Positions 10,319 through 21,109 of a DNA stretch of 64,000 nt are shown here, one piece after another (positions within the stretch are counted from its first letter, which is position 1; the number at the start of each line of letters is the position of its first letter). The translations under genes and the position numbers were made by a program. This DNA is from Chondrilla cf. caribensis. Its lineage: Eukaryota; Porifera; Demospongiae; Chondrillida; Chondrillidae. The notes below the pieces were generated by a model that was not told the DNA's origin, did no database searches, and saw only the letters and a list, made by a program, of their open reading frames with translations. The DNA lies in the NCBI GenBank assembly GCA_964020155.1, contig OZ026559.1, forward strand, positions 4,326,674 to 4,390,673, written 5' to 3'.

Positions 10319-12027
10319 CTACTGGAAGTTTTGTTGTTGAAAAATTTGCCTCATCTCCAACTTCATTTTGTGGTACAACACCTGTATCATCCATGATGCT
10401 ATTGGTAGGGCAGTGTAGCGTAGTACAAAGTAGAGAGATTTGGTGAAGCTCTGAGTCTCTTCTCCATATTTACTCAAATGTAGTACAAGTGTAATACTGA
10501 ATGTTAGTGATCCAAATCCAAAGACAAGTACTGCTATGAACATGAGTAGCAGTATCTGTCGAAGTGCTTGTTTTGGTGTGATTCTGTATTCCTCTTCTTT
10601 GATGAAGATTTGATCGAGTGTGAAAGGAACGGATGTTATGATGATGCATACAAACATTGCACACCACACTGTGAGAATAGTAAATCCATACAAGTGAGGG
10701 TTAGCACTCACTAACAGGAGTTGAAATGGAAGACGTAGTAATAGACCAACTACACTCATGTAGATCCCCCAGAGAGATATTGTTGTAATGATTCTGTGTT
10801 GATTTCTTCCACAACATTTTGTGAATATGCTCCATGTTATGGGAATGGGAAATGTAATGTACTTGCTGTGGATGTAGGCAGCTGGTATACTCAAAGTGAC
10901 AAGATACCCTAAAGTAATGCTTGCAGAATTACAGTTCTGTATCCTGACACCATGTGGTCTATATGGATAACATGTAGCAATGAGTAATTTGAGTATCATG
11001 TAAATGTTGAAAACATGAGCAAGACTTGCTACAGCCCAGAAGAATGGTACTTTAGCTTTGCTCCTACTTTGTTGTAGACTCTTTATCAGTTGTCCTCCCT
11101 TGGTGTAGAGTAGGAACGGAGTTAGTAGACCGATAGTGATGATTAGTGCATAGAATCCAGGATTTGGAATGCCTCGGTGTTTTTTTCCCTGAGGCATGTA
11201 GTGTTTTACCCGAACATCATATCCAAGTTCTACCCCAGATGTCAAATCCATGTATAACACTCCTGACGATTTCTCTTCATATTGTCTTTGAAGCTTTCCA
11301 GAAATCACTGACAAAATCTACATTTTTATTTTAAGAAGGAATGAGATTCACATTAGCAGACCAGTCCAGTACAGATCAGTTATGTTGAACAAAAATGGAT
11401 GAACTGATGCAAGATAGTACGTTGTTGTCCACATGCCTTACCTTGCTTACCATAGTATGTATGTCAAGGATTGTACATGTATGCATGTGTACATAATGTA
11501 TAAGATATATGCAGCAACATAATATATACCTGTATAGTGACAGGTCCTAATGTTGGATTGCCATCAGGAATGAGTGGAGTTTTGATGCAAGCAATCTGGG
11601 ATGGAAAGTATAAAGGCGAAGATTTGTTGAATAAAAGATAGTAGGTCACAGTGGGTAGGTATTCTCCAAATTCTAGTAGTATTCCTTCATTGTCAATGCT
11701 GTATATCGGTGTGGTGGTCCACATGTACCAATATATCTTGTGATAAGTGTAGTTTATTCCCGGGTATGTCCTCCATGGATAGGTCCCAAGTGAGCACTCT
11801 TCAGGAAGTGGGTCTGTGTAGTTTGTGAAGTAGGCTATGATGACACTAGATGGTTTAGCCCGATTTATGGGGTGGAAGGCATTGAGGAGTTGTTGATAGT
11901 TGTCAGGATAAACTTTGATGGAGTTCAATATTTCCAAGGGATCATCACAAACTTGATAGCGATCACATCCTCCACAAATACCTTCTATGAGGATAGTCCA
12001 CAGAACCAGTATTATTGCTCCACTCAT
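10319..12027 (-). CDS. Family R: two-exon 7TM-like membrane protein with ectodomain (copy A)
   Basis: Exon 1 is 12027-11530 (166 codons), ending CAG|GTATAT. The intron is 11529-11318 (212 bp) and exon 2 is 11317-10319, after TAG|ATT, phase 0. The product is about 498 aa. Residues 1-20 look like a signal peptide, followed by a Cys-containing start (GGCDRYQVCDD). The ectodomain has NYT, NYT and NKS sequons and the word YMWTTTPIYSI. Exon 2 begins ILSVISGKLQ and holds seven hydrophobic segments: GFYALIITIGLL, FFWAVASLAHVFNIYMIL, LGYLVTLSIPAAYI, LWGIYMSVVGLLL, ILTVWCAMFVCIIIT, ILLLMFIAVLVFGFGSL and YFVLRYTALPIASWMI. The predicted topology is N-terminus outside, C-terminus inside. I do not recognise the family, and receptor function is only inferred from topology. 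The TM2-TM3 region differs strongly from the other copies. Confidence 0.75.
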
Positions 12028-12429
12028 TCTTCACTCAATTGTACCTGGTCACACATGGGAGACAACAATAGTGAATGACTCTTATGATACAGTCAGCTAT
12101 AATATTGCAAATTTTCACCTTCCATTCAGGATGTTTCCCATATTTTTGGATCACAATTTACTAATAATAATATAATAAGATATAATCGGATTCCTATTTT
12201 CACTTTCAAAATTATCCCTGACAAAACTGATTGTACAATACTGATTTTATTTTGCTTTCGAGTTCAGCTCCTCCTGAGCTGATAGTCCACACTAGAATAG
12301 GTATGCATCCTACCAAGTCTTACAGAGTTGTAGCTAGCTAGAGTGTATAATGAGCATAATAATATAACACTTTGGTACATGCAATGTTCATGGGATGAAC
12401 TCCAACTGTTACAGGCCTACAGCTGCTGC
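12028..12429. other. Upstream region of R gene A
   Basis: No gene. The first 300 bases are conserved upstream of every intact R gene, including CCATTCAGGATGTTTCC and TTGCTTTCGAGTTCA. This probably contains the R promoter. No clear TATA box was identified on the minus strand. Confidence 0.45.
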
Positions 12430-12890
12430 AGACACCTCATTCATCCAACCCTTCAAAGCTTGTTGGGCGTTGGATAAAAAATGGGGTGGTCTCTTCAGAG
12501 TTGAATTCCAAGAGAACTGGTCACCCATCTTCAACCAGGCTGTTGGCTGAAGGTAGGTTTCATGTTTACTGTAATATACAGAGAGTACCTGGTAGACTGG
12601 TGACTTGTGTTGTCGCGGGTCACTGATATAATAATATTATGATACATTCCACGCACACTTTTGCATGTACATTTTGATGTGTCGCCAGTGATAATTTTAG
12701 ACTATTGCTCTCCATGGACTGTCCATATCAAACTTAATACCAGAGGTACTGATACTTGTACTCCCTCCTGGAGGTGATTTGGACCAGGTGGGGACCAGCA
12801 AGATAGGTCTTAAGCTCATCACTTGTCACACTGTGCTTCCCCTTCATCAATACATTACAAGACTTAGTAATAATACATAAATTAAATCTT
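12430..12890. repeat. Repeat block alpha, copy 2
   Basis: Matches positions 1-480 closely, starting at CATTCATCCAACCCTTCAAAGC. It lies upstream of R gene A, without the GT tract and beta block that follow other alpha copies. Confidence 0.7.
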
Positions 12891-13637
12891 GTATGTACCT
12901 ATACCAATAATTATGGATGTGCTATAAACCTCATGCTGCATGGCCAGTAAGGAAAATTTGTTGTTGGCCACCGCGGCCTATCTGTGTAGATATGACCCGA
13001 TGTAATGTGAATGTTATGTAAGAACAATAATATTATAATGCATCAAACTGCAGGTCAGCATAAGGAGTTCTATTTAACAAAATATGACATCATTAATATA
13101 TACGACATGATAGTGTCTGTTGCTGTATTATAGTGTGTAAAACCATACCAGATGTCAGGAACTATTCACATATGGCAAAATGGGTGTCATTATTTTTCCC
13201 ATTTGAATTCTATATATGCAGTATGCAGACACATGGGTGTAGGAGGGCAATTCAGAATGGGGAGGTGGCACTTGTTAGACCGGGCTGATAACGGTATGCA
13301 TAATAAACACTTTAAAGTTGGTTCAATTGCAATTGTGAGTTGGAGTAAAACAGATACATACAGATTTCCACATTCATCACACACACATACAATGTCATGC
13401 ATACACATAGACCTATAATCACTTGTAATGCATACTAATTGTTTTCCCACTTGCAATTGTGTAGTTGGACCCCCACAGGGCCATACCAACTCAATGATAC
13501 AGTGTGCATCTAGTCTGTGAGTGTTTATGCTTCAGAAGAATATGGTCATGATGATTTGACTGCTGTGGCTGTAGTCACCCACAACAATAATATGTATGTC
13601 TACTCTGTACTTCAATACGCAAGTACACACACTCACA

Positions 13638-13695
<58 letters not shown>

Positions 13696-14059
13696 TAGAT
13701 ATTATATTAATTGTGCAACAATTGCCAAGGTTTACATGACTTGTACGTATAAGCCTGCATGATGTTAGCTCTAAATTTGCCCATGCCCAACATATTAGAG
13801 CCTCCACATGTACAGGACCATACCAATTCAATACTATATACTGTGTACATTCTAGCTTGTGTTTATGCTGTAGAAAAGTGGTTGCCCGGCAGTGTACTTA
13901 ATGAAGTCATTTTCAATACTTGCTTATTATGATGAGGTAATACTACACATACTAATGGCACTAATAGCAAGTTGAAATCTATTTTGAACCTCAATTGTCA
14001 CACTTTTGACCACAAGTGCTTAGTTCTATAGTCTGTCCTCACTCAGTGAACTGGACGCA
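12891..14059. other. Intergenic between R gene A and C gene 2
   Basis: No supported gene. Around 12905-12990 it resembles 50290-50360. Two stretches recall the upstream region of C gene 1: 13465-13620 (GACCCCCACAGGGCCATACCAACTCAATGATACAG) and 13935-14059. A CA tract lies at 13625-13693. The R gene at 12027 and the C gene at 14060 are head to head across this 2-kb stretch. Confidence 0.45.
13625..13693. repeat. (CA)n microsatellite
   Basis: CA tract of about 68 bp. It occupies the same relative position upstream of C gene 2 as the 6241-6679 tract does upstream of C gene 1. Confidence 0.95.
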
Positions 14060-15466
14060 ATGAATTCAAAGAAGACCTGTTTCTACGCTGTGTCTCTCTT
14101 TCTTGTATTCTTCACTCAGCACTGCTGTGGACAAAACTTAAAGCTAGAAAGCATTCCCCAACCTTCTCCATCTCCATCTTCTTCTCAAAGTTCTGAGCAG
14201 TGTAATGCACGATACTTGTTACAGGGACCACTGGTGGGTTCTCCCGGTCGTGATGGAGCAGCAGGTCGTGATGGTCTCCCCGGTCCAGCTGGTCCTCCAG
14301 GTGCACCAGGCTCTCCAGGCCCCAGTGGAGTCAACCTTGATGAACTTCGTGAGATTGTTCGTTTGATGGCTAAAGAAGAACTGAAGAACTTGACATCTGA
14401 AGATCATGAACCAGTGAAGGTTGTTGTGGAGTATGATAAACTGTGTCCTGCAACCGATCCCACTCCCTCCACACCTACCACTAGACCTATAACAAGAGTG
14501 AATCCTTCACCAACTGCCAATGGAACAGTCAGACCCACTGTGTCCACTAGACGCCCGATCTTCCCTAGTCCAGGGACTCATCTCTTTGTGAGGACCTGCC
14601 GTCGTGGACTGAGCCGCATGGATGCTGCTCCTTCTTGTCGTCTCATTCTCTTGTGTGATCCAACTAGTCCTTCGGGATTCTACTGGATTGAGACCAGCCA
14701 CCTCTATGACAGTGCTCGCTCTCTCAACCAGATGTATTGTTACATGGAATTCGGTAAGTGCCTGGTCCCAGGGATCACTAGAGTGGGTCTGATCAACATG
14801 ACCAAGGATAATTCTAGTTGTCCAAGACACTTGGAACTGATAGAGCAATCAGGAAAGAGAATGTGTGGTAGTCCACTTTATGGTGAACGGTTCACATCAG
14901 TTGTATTTTCAACTTTCAACATCAAATACAATCACGTTTGTGGGAGAGCAGTGGGGTATGCTCGTGGTGGATCATATGCTTTCCATTACAGTCTTTTCAG
15001 TTCTTATACATACAAAACAATTGACCAACCTTATGTTCAGGGACTGTCTATTACTTACACAATCAATGATGAGCGCAAGCACATCTGGTCCCTGGCTGGA
15101 TGGTGGGAAGACCCTGGTGATGGACGTGACTACAACTGTCCATGTGCTGGTGGTTCATCCTACCGTCCTCCATCTTATGTTGGTGATGACTATTACTGTG
15201 AATCAGGTAGTCATTCTAATCCAAGTGATAAGTGGTACATGGGCAATCTCCTTTGGGATGGACAGGGTTGTCACTCCTCCTCCCGTTGCTGTGACAACAG
15301 ACGTCAGCCATGGTTCTGGCAAATCTTACCTGAAATGACTGATTCCGATATCGAGGTTCGCTGGCTACGTCCAAATGCCCACAATTTTGCTATTGATCAA
15401 CTCGAACTACGTATATGTCTACTAACACTATCACACTTAGTCTATAGTAGCAATGACAGTAGCTAG
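14060..15466 (+). CDS. Family C: collagen-like secreted protein (copy 2, altered C-terminus)
   Basis: 468 aa, intronless. The signal peptide is nearly identical to copy 1 (MNSKKTCFYAVSLF). It then has a Pro/Ser stretch, ten Gly-X-Y triplets, the coiled-coil-like segment and a longer Thr/Pro linker. The fibrinogen-like part (TCRRGLSRMDAAPSC, SGFYWIE) is almost identical to that of the copy at 40543. The final residues differ from all paralogues. Where others end IEQLELYVY-stop, an extra CGTA at about 15408 shifts the frame after QLEL and adds about 20 unrelated residues before a stop at 15466. The body of the domain is intact, so the gene may still function. A sequencing error at the CGTA is an alternative. 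An AATAAA lies near 15508. Confidence 0.85.
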   Translation: MNSKKTCFYAVSLFLVFFTQHCCGQNLKLESIPQPSPSPSSSQSSEQCNARYLLQGPLVGSPGRDGAAGRDGLPGPAGPPGAPGSPGPSGVNLDELREIVRLMAKEELKNLTSEDHEPVKVVVEYDKLCPATDPTPSTPTTRPITRVNPSPTANGTVRPTVSTRRPIFPSPGTHLFVRTCRRGLSRMDAAPSCRLILLCDPTSPSGFYWIETSHLYDSARSLNQMYCYMEFGKCLVPGITRVGLINMTKDNSSCPRHLELIEQSGKRMCGSPLYGERFTSVVFSTFNIKYNHVCGRAVGYARGGSYAFHYSLFSSYTYKTIDQPYVQGLSITYTINDERKHIWSLAGWWEDPGDGRDYNCPCAGGSSYRPPSYVGDDYYCESGSHSNPSDKWYMGNLLWDGQGCHSSSRCCDNRRQPWFWQILPEMTDSDIEVRWLRPNAHNFAIDQLELRICLLTLSHLVYSSNDSS

Positions 15467-16719
15467 TGTTCGATCATCAACTCTAAATTTAAGTACACAT
15501 TTCTGCAATAAATAATAATTACAAGGTATTTGTTATGAACAGCAGTCAAGCGTGATCTGTATTAAGTATAGATGAGTTTACCATTGCTAAAGAGGACACA
15601 AGGTTATGGAATGTAATTATACTATACATATAGCATGTGCATGTGTGTGCATGTGTGTTTGTGTATGTGGGCACATATGTGTGTGTATGTGTGTGTGCAT
15701 GTGTGTGTGCATGTAAGTGCATGTGTGTGTATGTGTGTGTGTTGCATTGCATTCTAGAACTGTTCATTTTTAGTATAAGAAACATGGTAACATATACAAT
15801 ATTACCAGTAGAAGGTAATGACGTAATAAGCTATATGCACAAGAGGGTGAGCAATGGACACAGACAACTGTCCATGTGTGGGATGCTCACTGATATTGGT
15901 ATTACAAACTAACTATGAATGATAATTGCAGACAATGAAATACAACAACAAGGTGTATTGTGTACATGTGTACCTACCTGTGTGGGTTGTATCTGATACT
16001 GTCACCACAAGGTTAAGAAAAGTACATGACTAATACATGAAACTACACAGACTGAGGTGGATGGTGTACACATCTACCTGGGTGGGACGTGCACTGAGGT
16101 GTGTCGAGTACATACCTTTGTGGGATGAATACTGATATACTGATATTGGTGTTGACAGCTTGTAGCAATTGTATGTTAAAATACACAGCTACCTACACTG
16201 AGGTGTGTTGTGTACATGTACACTTGTGAGGGATGTGTACTGATATTTGTGATCATTAGGCTCAAACATTAAATTTTGTCCATTGTGATCGACCTTTGTT
16301 GAGCTGTGGAGAATATATGATATCCTTCTTCGTCCAACATATTTCAAGAAACTGTTGTTGCTATCCATGAAGGGTCTGGTCCCACTGTATATGTGCTCAG
16401 TACATGGATATATGTACGACAAAGTGTACGTTGACACAGGTGTGGCCACCTATGTTGCCATATTATGCTGATGTTTGTTCCTAATGAGTAATGAACATCT
16501 CTTTCAACATTGCATCCCCTAGATCTGTAGTTGGATAGATTGAATGTGCACATAATCTTTAGGTAAAAATACCTCAAGCAGAGCATGTACATAATGTATA
16601 GGAGAAGTGTAGCGGTAGACAACTTCAATGAGTACATGAATTGTAATCCGCACACATGCTCACTAAAATTAAATGATTGATTTAATTACTAGTCTAACTA
16701 AGATTGGATCTCTTCAATG
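15467..16719. repeat. Intergenic with duplicated block, copy 1
   Basis: No gene. An imperfect GTGTGCAT-type tract lies at 15637-15745 and a short beta-like trace (GCATTCTAGAACTGTTCATT) at 15750-15830. The segment about 15844-16110 recurs at 16995-17250 and is an old relative of the gamma block (ACTGAGGTGGATGGTGTACAC). Confidence 0.55.
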
Positions 16720-16965
16720 ATTGAACCAATCGATGACTCTCACTGTTCAAGACAATTGAAACTGATGGAACAATCAGGAAAGAGAATGTACAATAGTCCA
16801 TTCAGTGGTTCTTGTTCACATCAGTAATTTTTCCAACTTCAACACGATGTTGTTATACAGCTGTGAGATATGCACATTTTGCACATTATGTGCTCTACAA
16901 CAGCATTCTTGACTCCTCCAAATCCATTTCCCTACCCTTATGTTCATGGACTGTTTATGACATCC
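16720..16965 (+). pseudogene. Degenerate family C fragment
   Basis: Recognisable by CAATCAGGAAAGAGAATGT (QSGKRM) and downstream traces of the GRAVGYAR and QPYVHGLS regions (TATGTTCATGGACTG). Stops and indels break every frame. It most resembles the 14060/40543 subgroup. The collagen part is absent. Confidence 0.7.
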
Positions 16966-16994
16966 AGAGTTAGTATAATGTGGAGCTAGCCTAA

Positions 16995-17250
16995 GGATGA
17001 GCAATGGACACCGACAACTGTCCATGTGTGGGATGCTTACTGATATTGGTATCACAAGCTATGAATGACAATTGCAGACAATGAAACACAACAACAAGGT
17101 GTATTGTGTACATGTGTACCTACCTGTGTGGGTTGCATCTGATACTGTCACCACAAGGTTAAGAAAAGTACATGTCTAATACATGATACTACACAGACTG
17201 AGGTGGATGGTGTACACATCTACCTGGGTGGGACGTGCACTGAGGTGCGT
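16995..17250. repeat. Duplicated block, copy 2
   Basis: Direct copy of 15844-16110 (GTGAGCAATGGACAC, ACAACTGTCCATGTGTGGG). The two copies flank the degenerate C fragment, which suggests a duplication that included it. Confidence 0.75.
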
Positions 17251-18346
17251 TAAGTACATACCTTTGTGGGATGAATACTGATATATAGATGTTGCCAGCT
17301 TGTTGCAATTGCATGGTAGAAAATATACAGCTACCTACACAGAGGTGTGTTGTGTACATGTACATGCATGCTCTGATATTGGTGCACCAGACTCTTAGTT
17401 GTATGCAACCATCTCTGTTCACTGAGCTTTAGATAATAATTTGCTGATACATAATTGCGCCATGGAACTGGGGCATGATCATAATAATGATAGTTGTCCT
17501 CATTGACAATATAATATACCCTGGTATACTATTACTTACCGTATACTTACTTTTTGAGGCCTAAGGGTGCTTATGTACCACAAAACAGTATGTTTTGGAA
17601 AGCTGGTCGATAACTAGCTTGAAGGCTGATACTTTAAGGAAAATAAAAGTTTTGTTATTCCTGTTATTTCAATAATAATATAGACCTCGCATCCACAAAG
17701 TTTGTCGTTTGAGGAAACTTTAGAATAGATTTGTATTCAAAATTTTATGAATTACTGGTTTAGTGATAAGTTAAACATTGAAACATTAAAAATGACAGCC
17801 AATATGATTGAATCAGACAGAAACTAATAGTACGTATATATATATATATTATATCACTTCTCTTGCACTGAAGGTTACTACGTAAAATTAATATTGAACA
17901 TGGAGAGTGCTTCGAGGTTATTGCCTGGACAGTAGGTAAGTTACTGTCTGAGTTGTACCTTCAATCACGTCATCGGGTGATAATATAATAATATGGCATA
18001 CTTGCTGCTCTGAAAGTGGAGTGGGTATAAAACCAGGTTCAATTGTTTTAAAATTAGACTTGCTGTGCATCATTATTGGCATTGCTGTAGCGTCACCTTG
18101 TTTGAATGGATATACTGTATATTTGGTGAAAATTTATCTCTTTACCTTTATTTGCTGAAAATTCCTGTAGGATCTTTCTGTCCCCCTACTATATATGTGA
18201 TTTTAAAATATCAACAAATATGCCTGCACAAGAGGGAGAAGGAAACTGGAGTGGCAGTAGTCTATATCAACTCCATACAGTAATTGAGGAAATATTACCA
18301 CAAATTGCTATGCTTGATTGTCTCAATCCTGCCTCAGCAATATCTA
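17251..18346. other. Intergenic, nothing recognised
   Basis: AT-rich, no supported gene. A short frame at 18065-18283 has no supporting feature and is not called. Confidence 0.4.
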
Positions 18347-18417
18347 ATGTAAAGCTCATAATACCATAGGCACATACATATGTCATGCATGAGCCTATGA
18401 TATTGTGAGCTTTGCAT
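18347..18417. repeat. Imperfect 33-bp inverted repeat (hairpin)
   Basis: Arms 18347-18379 and 18385-18417 are complementary at 28 of 33 positions, with two of the five differences allowing G-U pairs, around a 5-base spacer. Transcribed, it would fold into one long stem. It could be a small transposon remnant, a hairpin RNA or a cruciform. No coding frame is involved. It lies about 320 bases before the C gene 3 start codon. Confidence 0.7.
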
Positions 18418-18609
18418 GGTTGATGCCATTGCATAATACACACATATCTCATCCTGGTAAGTTGCTACTTGTTGAAATCACAACTGCTACATTCCATTGT
18501 CCACCTCATTGCACAAAGTCTCAAACTACATGTTCAGGGAAATAGCTTGTTTTGCAATACAGACTGCACAAACTGTCCTTTTGTGGAGTGACCTCATCTG
18601 ATAATCGTA

Positions 18610-18663
18610 TATCACCTGATCAGCTCATACATGACCCTCCTACACTCTACCCCACATATATAA
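18610..18663 (+). promoter_or_regulatory. C-gene promoter module with TATA box
   Basis: TATCACCTGATCAGCTCA, then CCTCCTACACTCT and TATATAA at 18657-18663, 71 bases before the ATG. It shares order and spacing with the modules at 34365 and 60148 but is more diverged. Confidence 0.65.
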
Positions 18664-18733
18664 TTCCACGGCATCATAAAACCACCACTTTACTAAGTAA
18701 CCCAGCTCAACGTATCGTACACACGCACTTGTG

Positions 18734-19978
18734 ATGGAGCGAAAAAGGTTTTCGATCTTTCTTCTCTCTCTTGTGATTGCATTTGGAACCGCAACTGCTC
18801 AAAAGTGTAATGTAGGACGCCTGCCAATTGGACCACTGTTAGGTCCTCCTGGTCATGATGGAGCAGCAGGTCGTGATGGTCTCCCTGGTCCAGCTGGTCC
18901 TCCAGGTGCTCCAGGCTCTCCAGGTCCCAGTGGAGTCAACCTTGATGAACTTCGTGAGATTGTTCATTTGATGGCTAAAGAAGAACTGAAGAACTTGACA
19001 TCTGAAGATCGTGAACCAGTGAAGGTTGTTGTGGAGTATGACAGAATGTGTCCTACAACTGATCCCACTCCCTCCTCACCTACCAATATCACTTCCACCC
19101 AGCAACCAACTACATGCAGCCCCACAGCTAGCAACCCACAAAATCGATCTTGTGCAGGACTGACTAGCCATGACCCAGCAATGTCTTGCCACCACATTTT
19201 ACTCTGTAACCCTGCCAGCCCATCTGGTTACTACTGGATTGCTTTTACCAATTATTCAAACTTGAACAATGGAATCGTTCGTGTTTACTGTCACATGGAG
19301 CCAGACATCTGTGGCGTGTCCGGACTGACGCGTGTGGCCTTCTTGAACATGACTGACACTAGAGTCAATTGTCCTCTTCCACTGATACTAGTTATACAAT
19401 CTGGAAAAAGGATGTGTGTCAGCCCAACGTCTAGTTCACAGTTTTCCACTGTTGAATTCGCTACATACAACATCAACTACAGCTATGTATGCGGAAGGGC
19501 CATCGGGTATTCAAAGAATCAAAATCGTGGTTTTTATTATGGTTCTACTTCCTACAGATCCATTGAACAACCCTACATGAGTGGATTGTCTGTCACTTGC
19601 CAAATCAAAGGTCAGCGCAACCACATATGGTCCTTTGCAGCTGGTTACAGGGAAAGTAGTAGTAGTTCTTATAATTGTCCTTGTGCTCGTTTCCCGGGTT
19701 TTACTCCTCCATCATTTGTTGGTTACAACTACTACTGCGAGTCAGGCTCTCATTCCTCCCCATCAAACCAGTGGTACATGGACAATCCCCTATGGGATGG
19801 AAAAGGGTGCTACTCTACATCAAGGTGTTGTGACAACAGCCGCTATCCGTGGTTCTGGACTGTTCTGCCGGACACTACCAATTCTGATATTCACGTTCGT
19901 TGGATGGCCCCACAGGGACATGGAACTGGTATCGTAGGCATCGAACAATTGGAGTTATATGTTGCAACTCCAAATTAA
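18734..19978 (+). CDS. Family C: collagen-like secreted protein (copy 3)
   Basis: 414 aa, intronless. The ATG at 18734 opens a signal peptide (MERKRFSIFLLSL...TATAQ). The mature protein starts almost directly at Lys-Cys-Asn, without the Pro/Ser stretch of copies 1 and 2. It has ten Gly-X-Y triplets, the shared coiled-coil-like segment, Cys-Pro, a shorter Thr/Pro linker, then the fibrinogen-like region (SGYYWIA, VYCHMEPDICG) and C-terminal domain (GRAIGYSK, NHIWSFAAGY, NPLWDGKGC, SRCCDN). It ends IEQLELYVATPN, slightly longer than its paralogues. It forms a subgroup with the genes at 34493 and 60276, sharing their TATA-box promoter. Confidence 0.88.
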   Translation: MERKRFSIFLLSLVIAFGTATAQKCNVGRLPIGPLLGPPGHDGAAGRDGLPGPAGPPGAPGSPGPSGVNLDELREIVHLMAKEELKNLTSEDREPVKVVVEYDRMCPTTDPTPSSPTNITSTQQPTTCSPTASNPQNRSCAGLTSHDPAMSCHHILLCNPASPSGYYWIAFTNYSNLNNGIVRVYCHMEPDICGVSGLTRVAFLNMTDTRVNCPLPLILVIQSGKRMCVSPTSSSQFSTVEFATYNINYSYVCGRAIGYSKNQNRGFYYGSTSYRSIEQPYMSGLSVTCQIKGQRNHIWSFAAGYRESSSSSYNCPCARFPGFTPPSFVGYNYYCESGSHSSPSNQWYMDNPLWDGKGCYSTSRCCDNSRYPWFWTVLPDTTNSDIHVRWMAPQGHGTGIVGIEQLELYVATPN

Positions 19979-21109
19979 GACAATAGTAGCATTTGTGTAG
20001 TTCTCCCAAGTAGGTTTTGCTAAAAAATGTATCCAGTTGACTGTACAGCATAATTTCAAGCAGTCCCAGAAGTAGATGTAGTGAGTGAAAGAGTTTAGTG
20101 TGGAGCTACTGTAGATGTAGTGATTGCTGTAAGAGTAATCAGCGATGTCATAATGATCATTCATGTAACAGTATGAAATTGAATCATATATGCATGCATA
20201 CGTGATGAAAGTGCATGTGTTCTGCAGACATTTTCAGTATATCATGATTTATGTAATCCACATATATGATATGCAAGTGTATCAGGCACAGCAGTTCAGT
20301 TTTGAAGTCGAAAGGTCCCATAGACCTAATAATGATGCAATAGTAAAAATTATCAAGGAAATTGTAATTATTCAATTGTACTGCAATGTATTTTGCATAT
20401 TATACCAGGATGCTCTCAAATAATAGATCATGCACAGTATGCATGTGCACGGTGCTGGAACCTCAATATATGGAAGAGATGGTCCAGGTATTGCATGTAT
20501 TCTTTGAACCATGATGGACTTAAAGTTGTTGGACCTGTACAAATAGCTGTCTGTAGTCGATGTGGCTTTGTATATAGTAGAGTTACCATATTCACACAAA
20601 TTCCATTATTTTACTGAATATTGTAATCCAGCACTCCCGTGAAAACATTATCAATATGAAAATGCCATATTTCCTGTAAAAAAGCTATACAGTATATGCA
20701 AGTATTATCTTGAATGGCCATTTGTGAAAGGTGCATACAGCAATAATTGTCAAGCCTGAACTACTGTACAGCTGGATATGGGATTCTGTGGCTAGGTTGG
20801 TTTTGAGCAGATAGACAGGATTTGATCACGGAGTGATGATTAGAAGGCAGTTCAAGTTATGGTCTGTTTGCGCAGTAAAAGACCAAATTAACTGGGCCAC
20901 AAGCCAGGACTACAATAAGGGATAGTGTTGTCATAATAAGGCACCATGTTATGTCTATCATGTGGAGTAACACTTAGTTGCTCTTCAGTGGAGATGAGAC
21001 GATTGCTATTGTGATCTTTTCTTATTAGAGCGTTTTTGGGAGATCTTTTTACGAGGATGAGAATTGTTAGCAAAATTCTCAAATTCTTTTTGAACAGATC
21101 ATTTTGATA
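19979..21109. other. Intergenic, nothing recognised
   Basis: AT-rich sequence with no supported gene and no strong match to the repeated blocks. Small frames here are not supported. Confidence 0.4.

Noticed and set aside
14865..15338. Long alternative-frame ORFs inside C genes (also 41342, 52257, 53772)
   Set aside because: Shadow frames of the conserved C-terminal domain. They recur because the DNA is duplicated.
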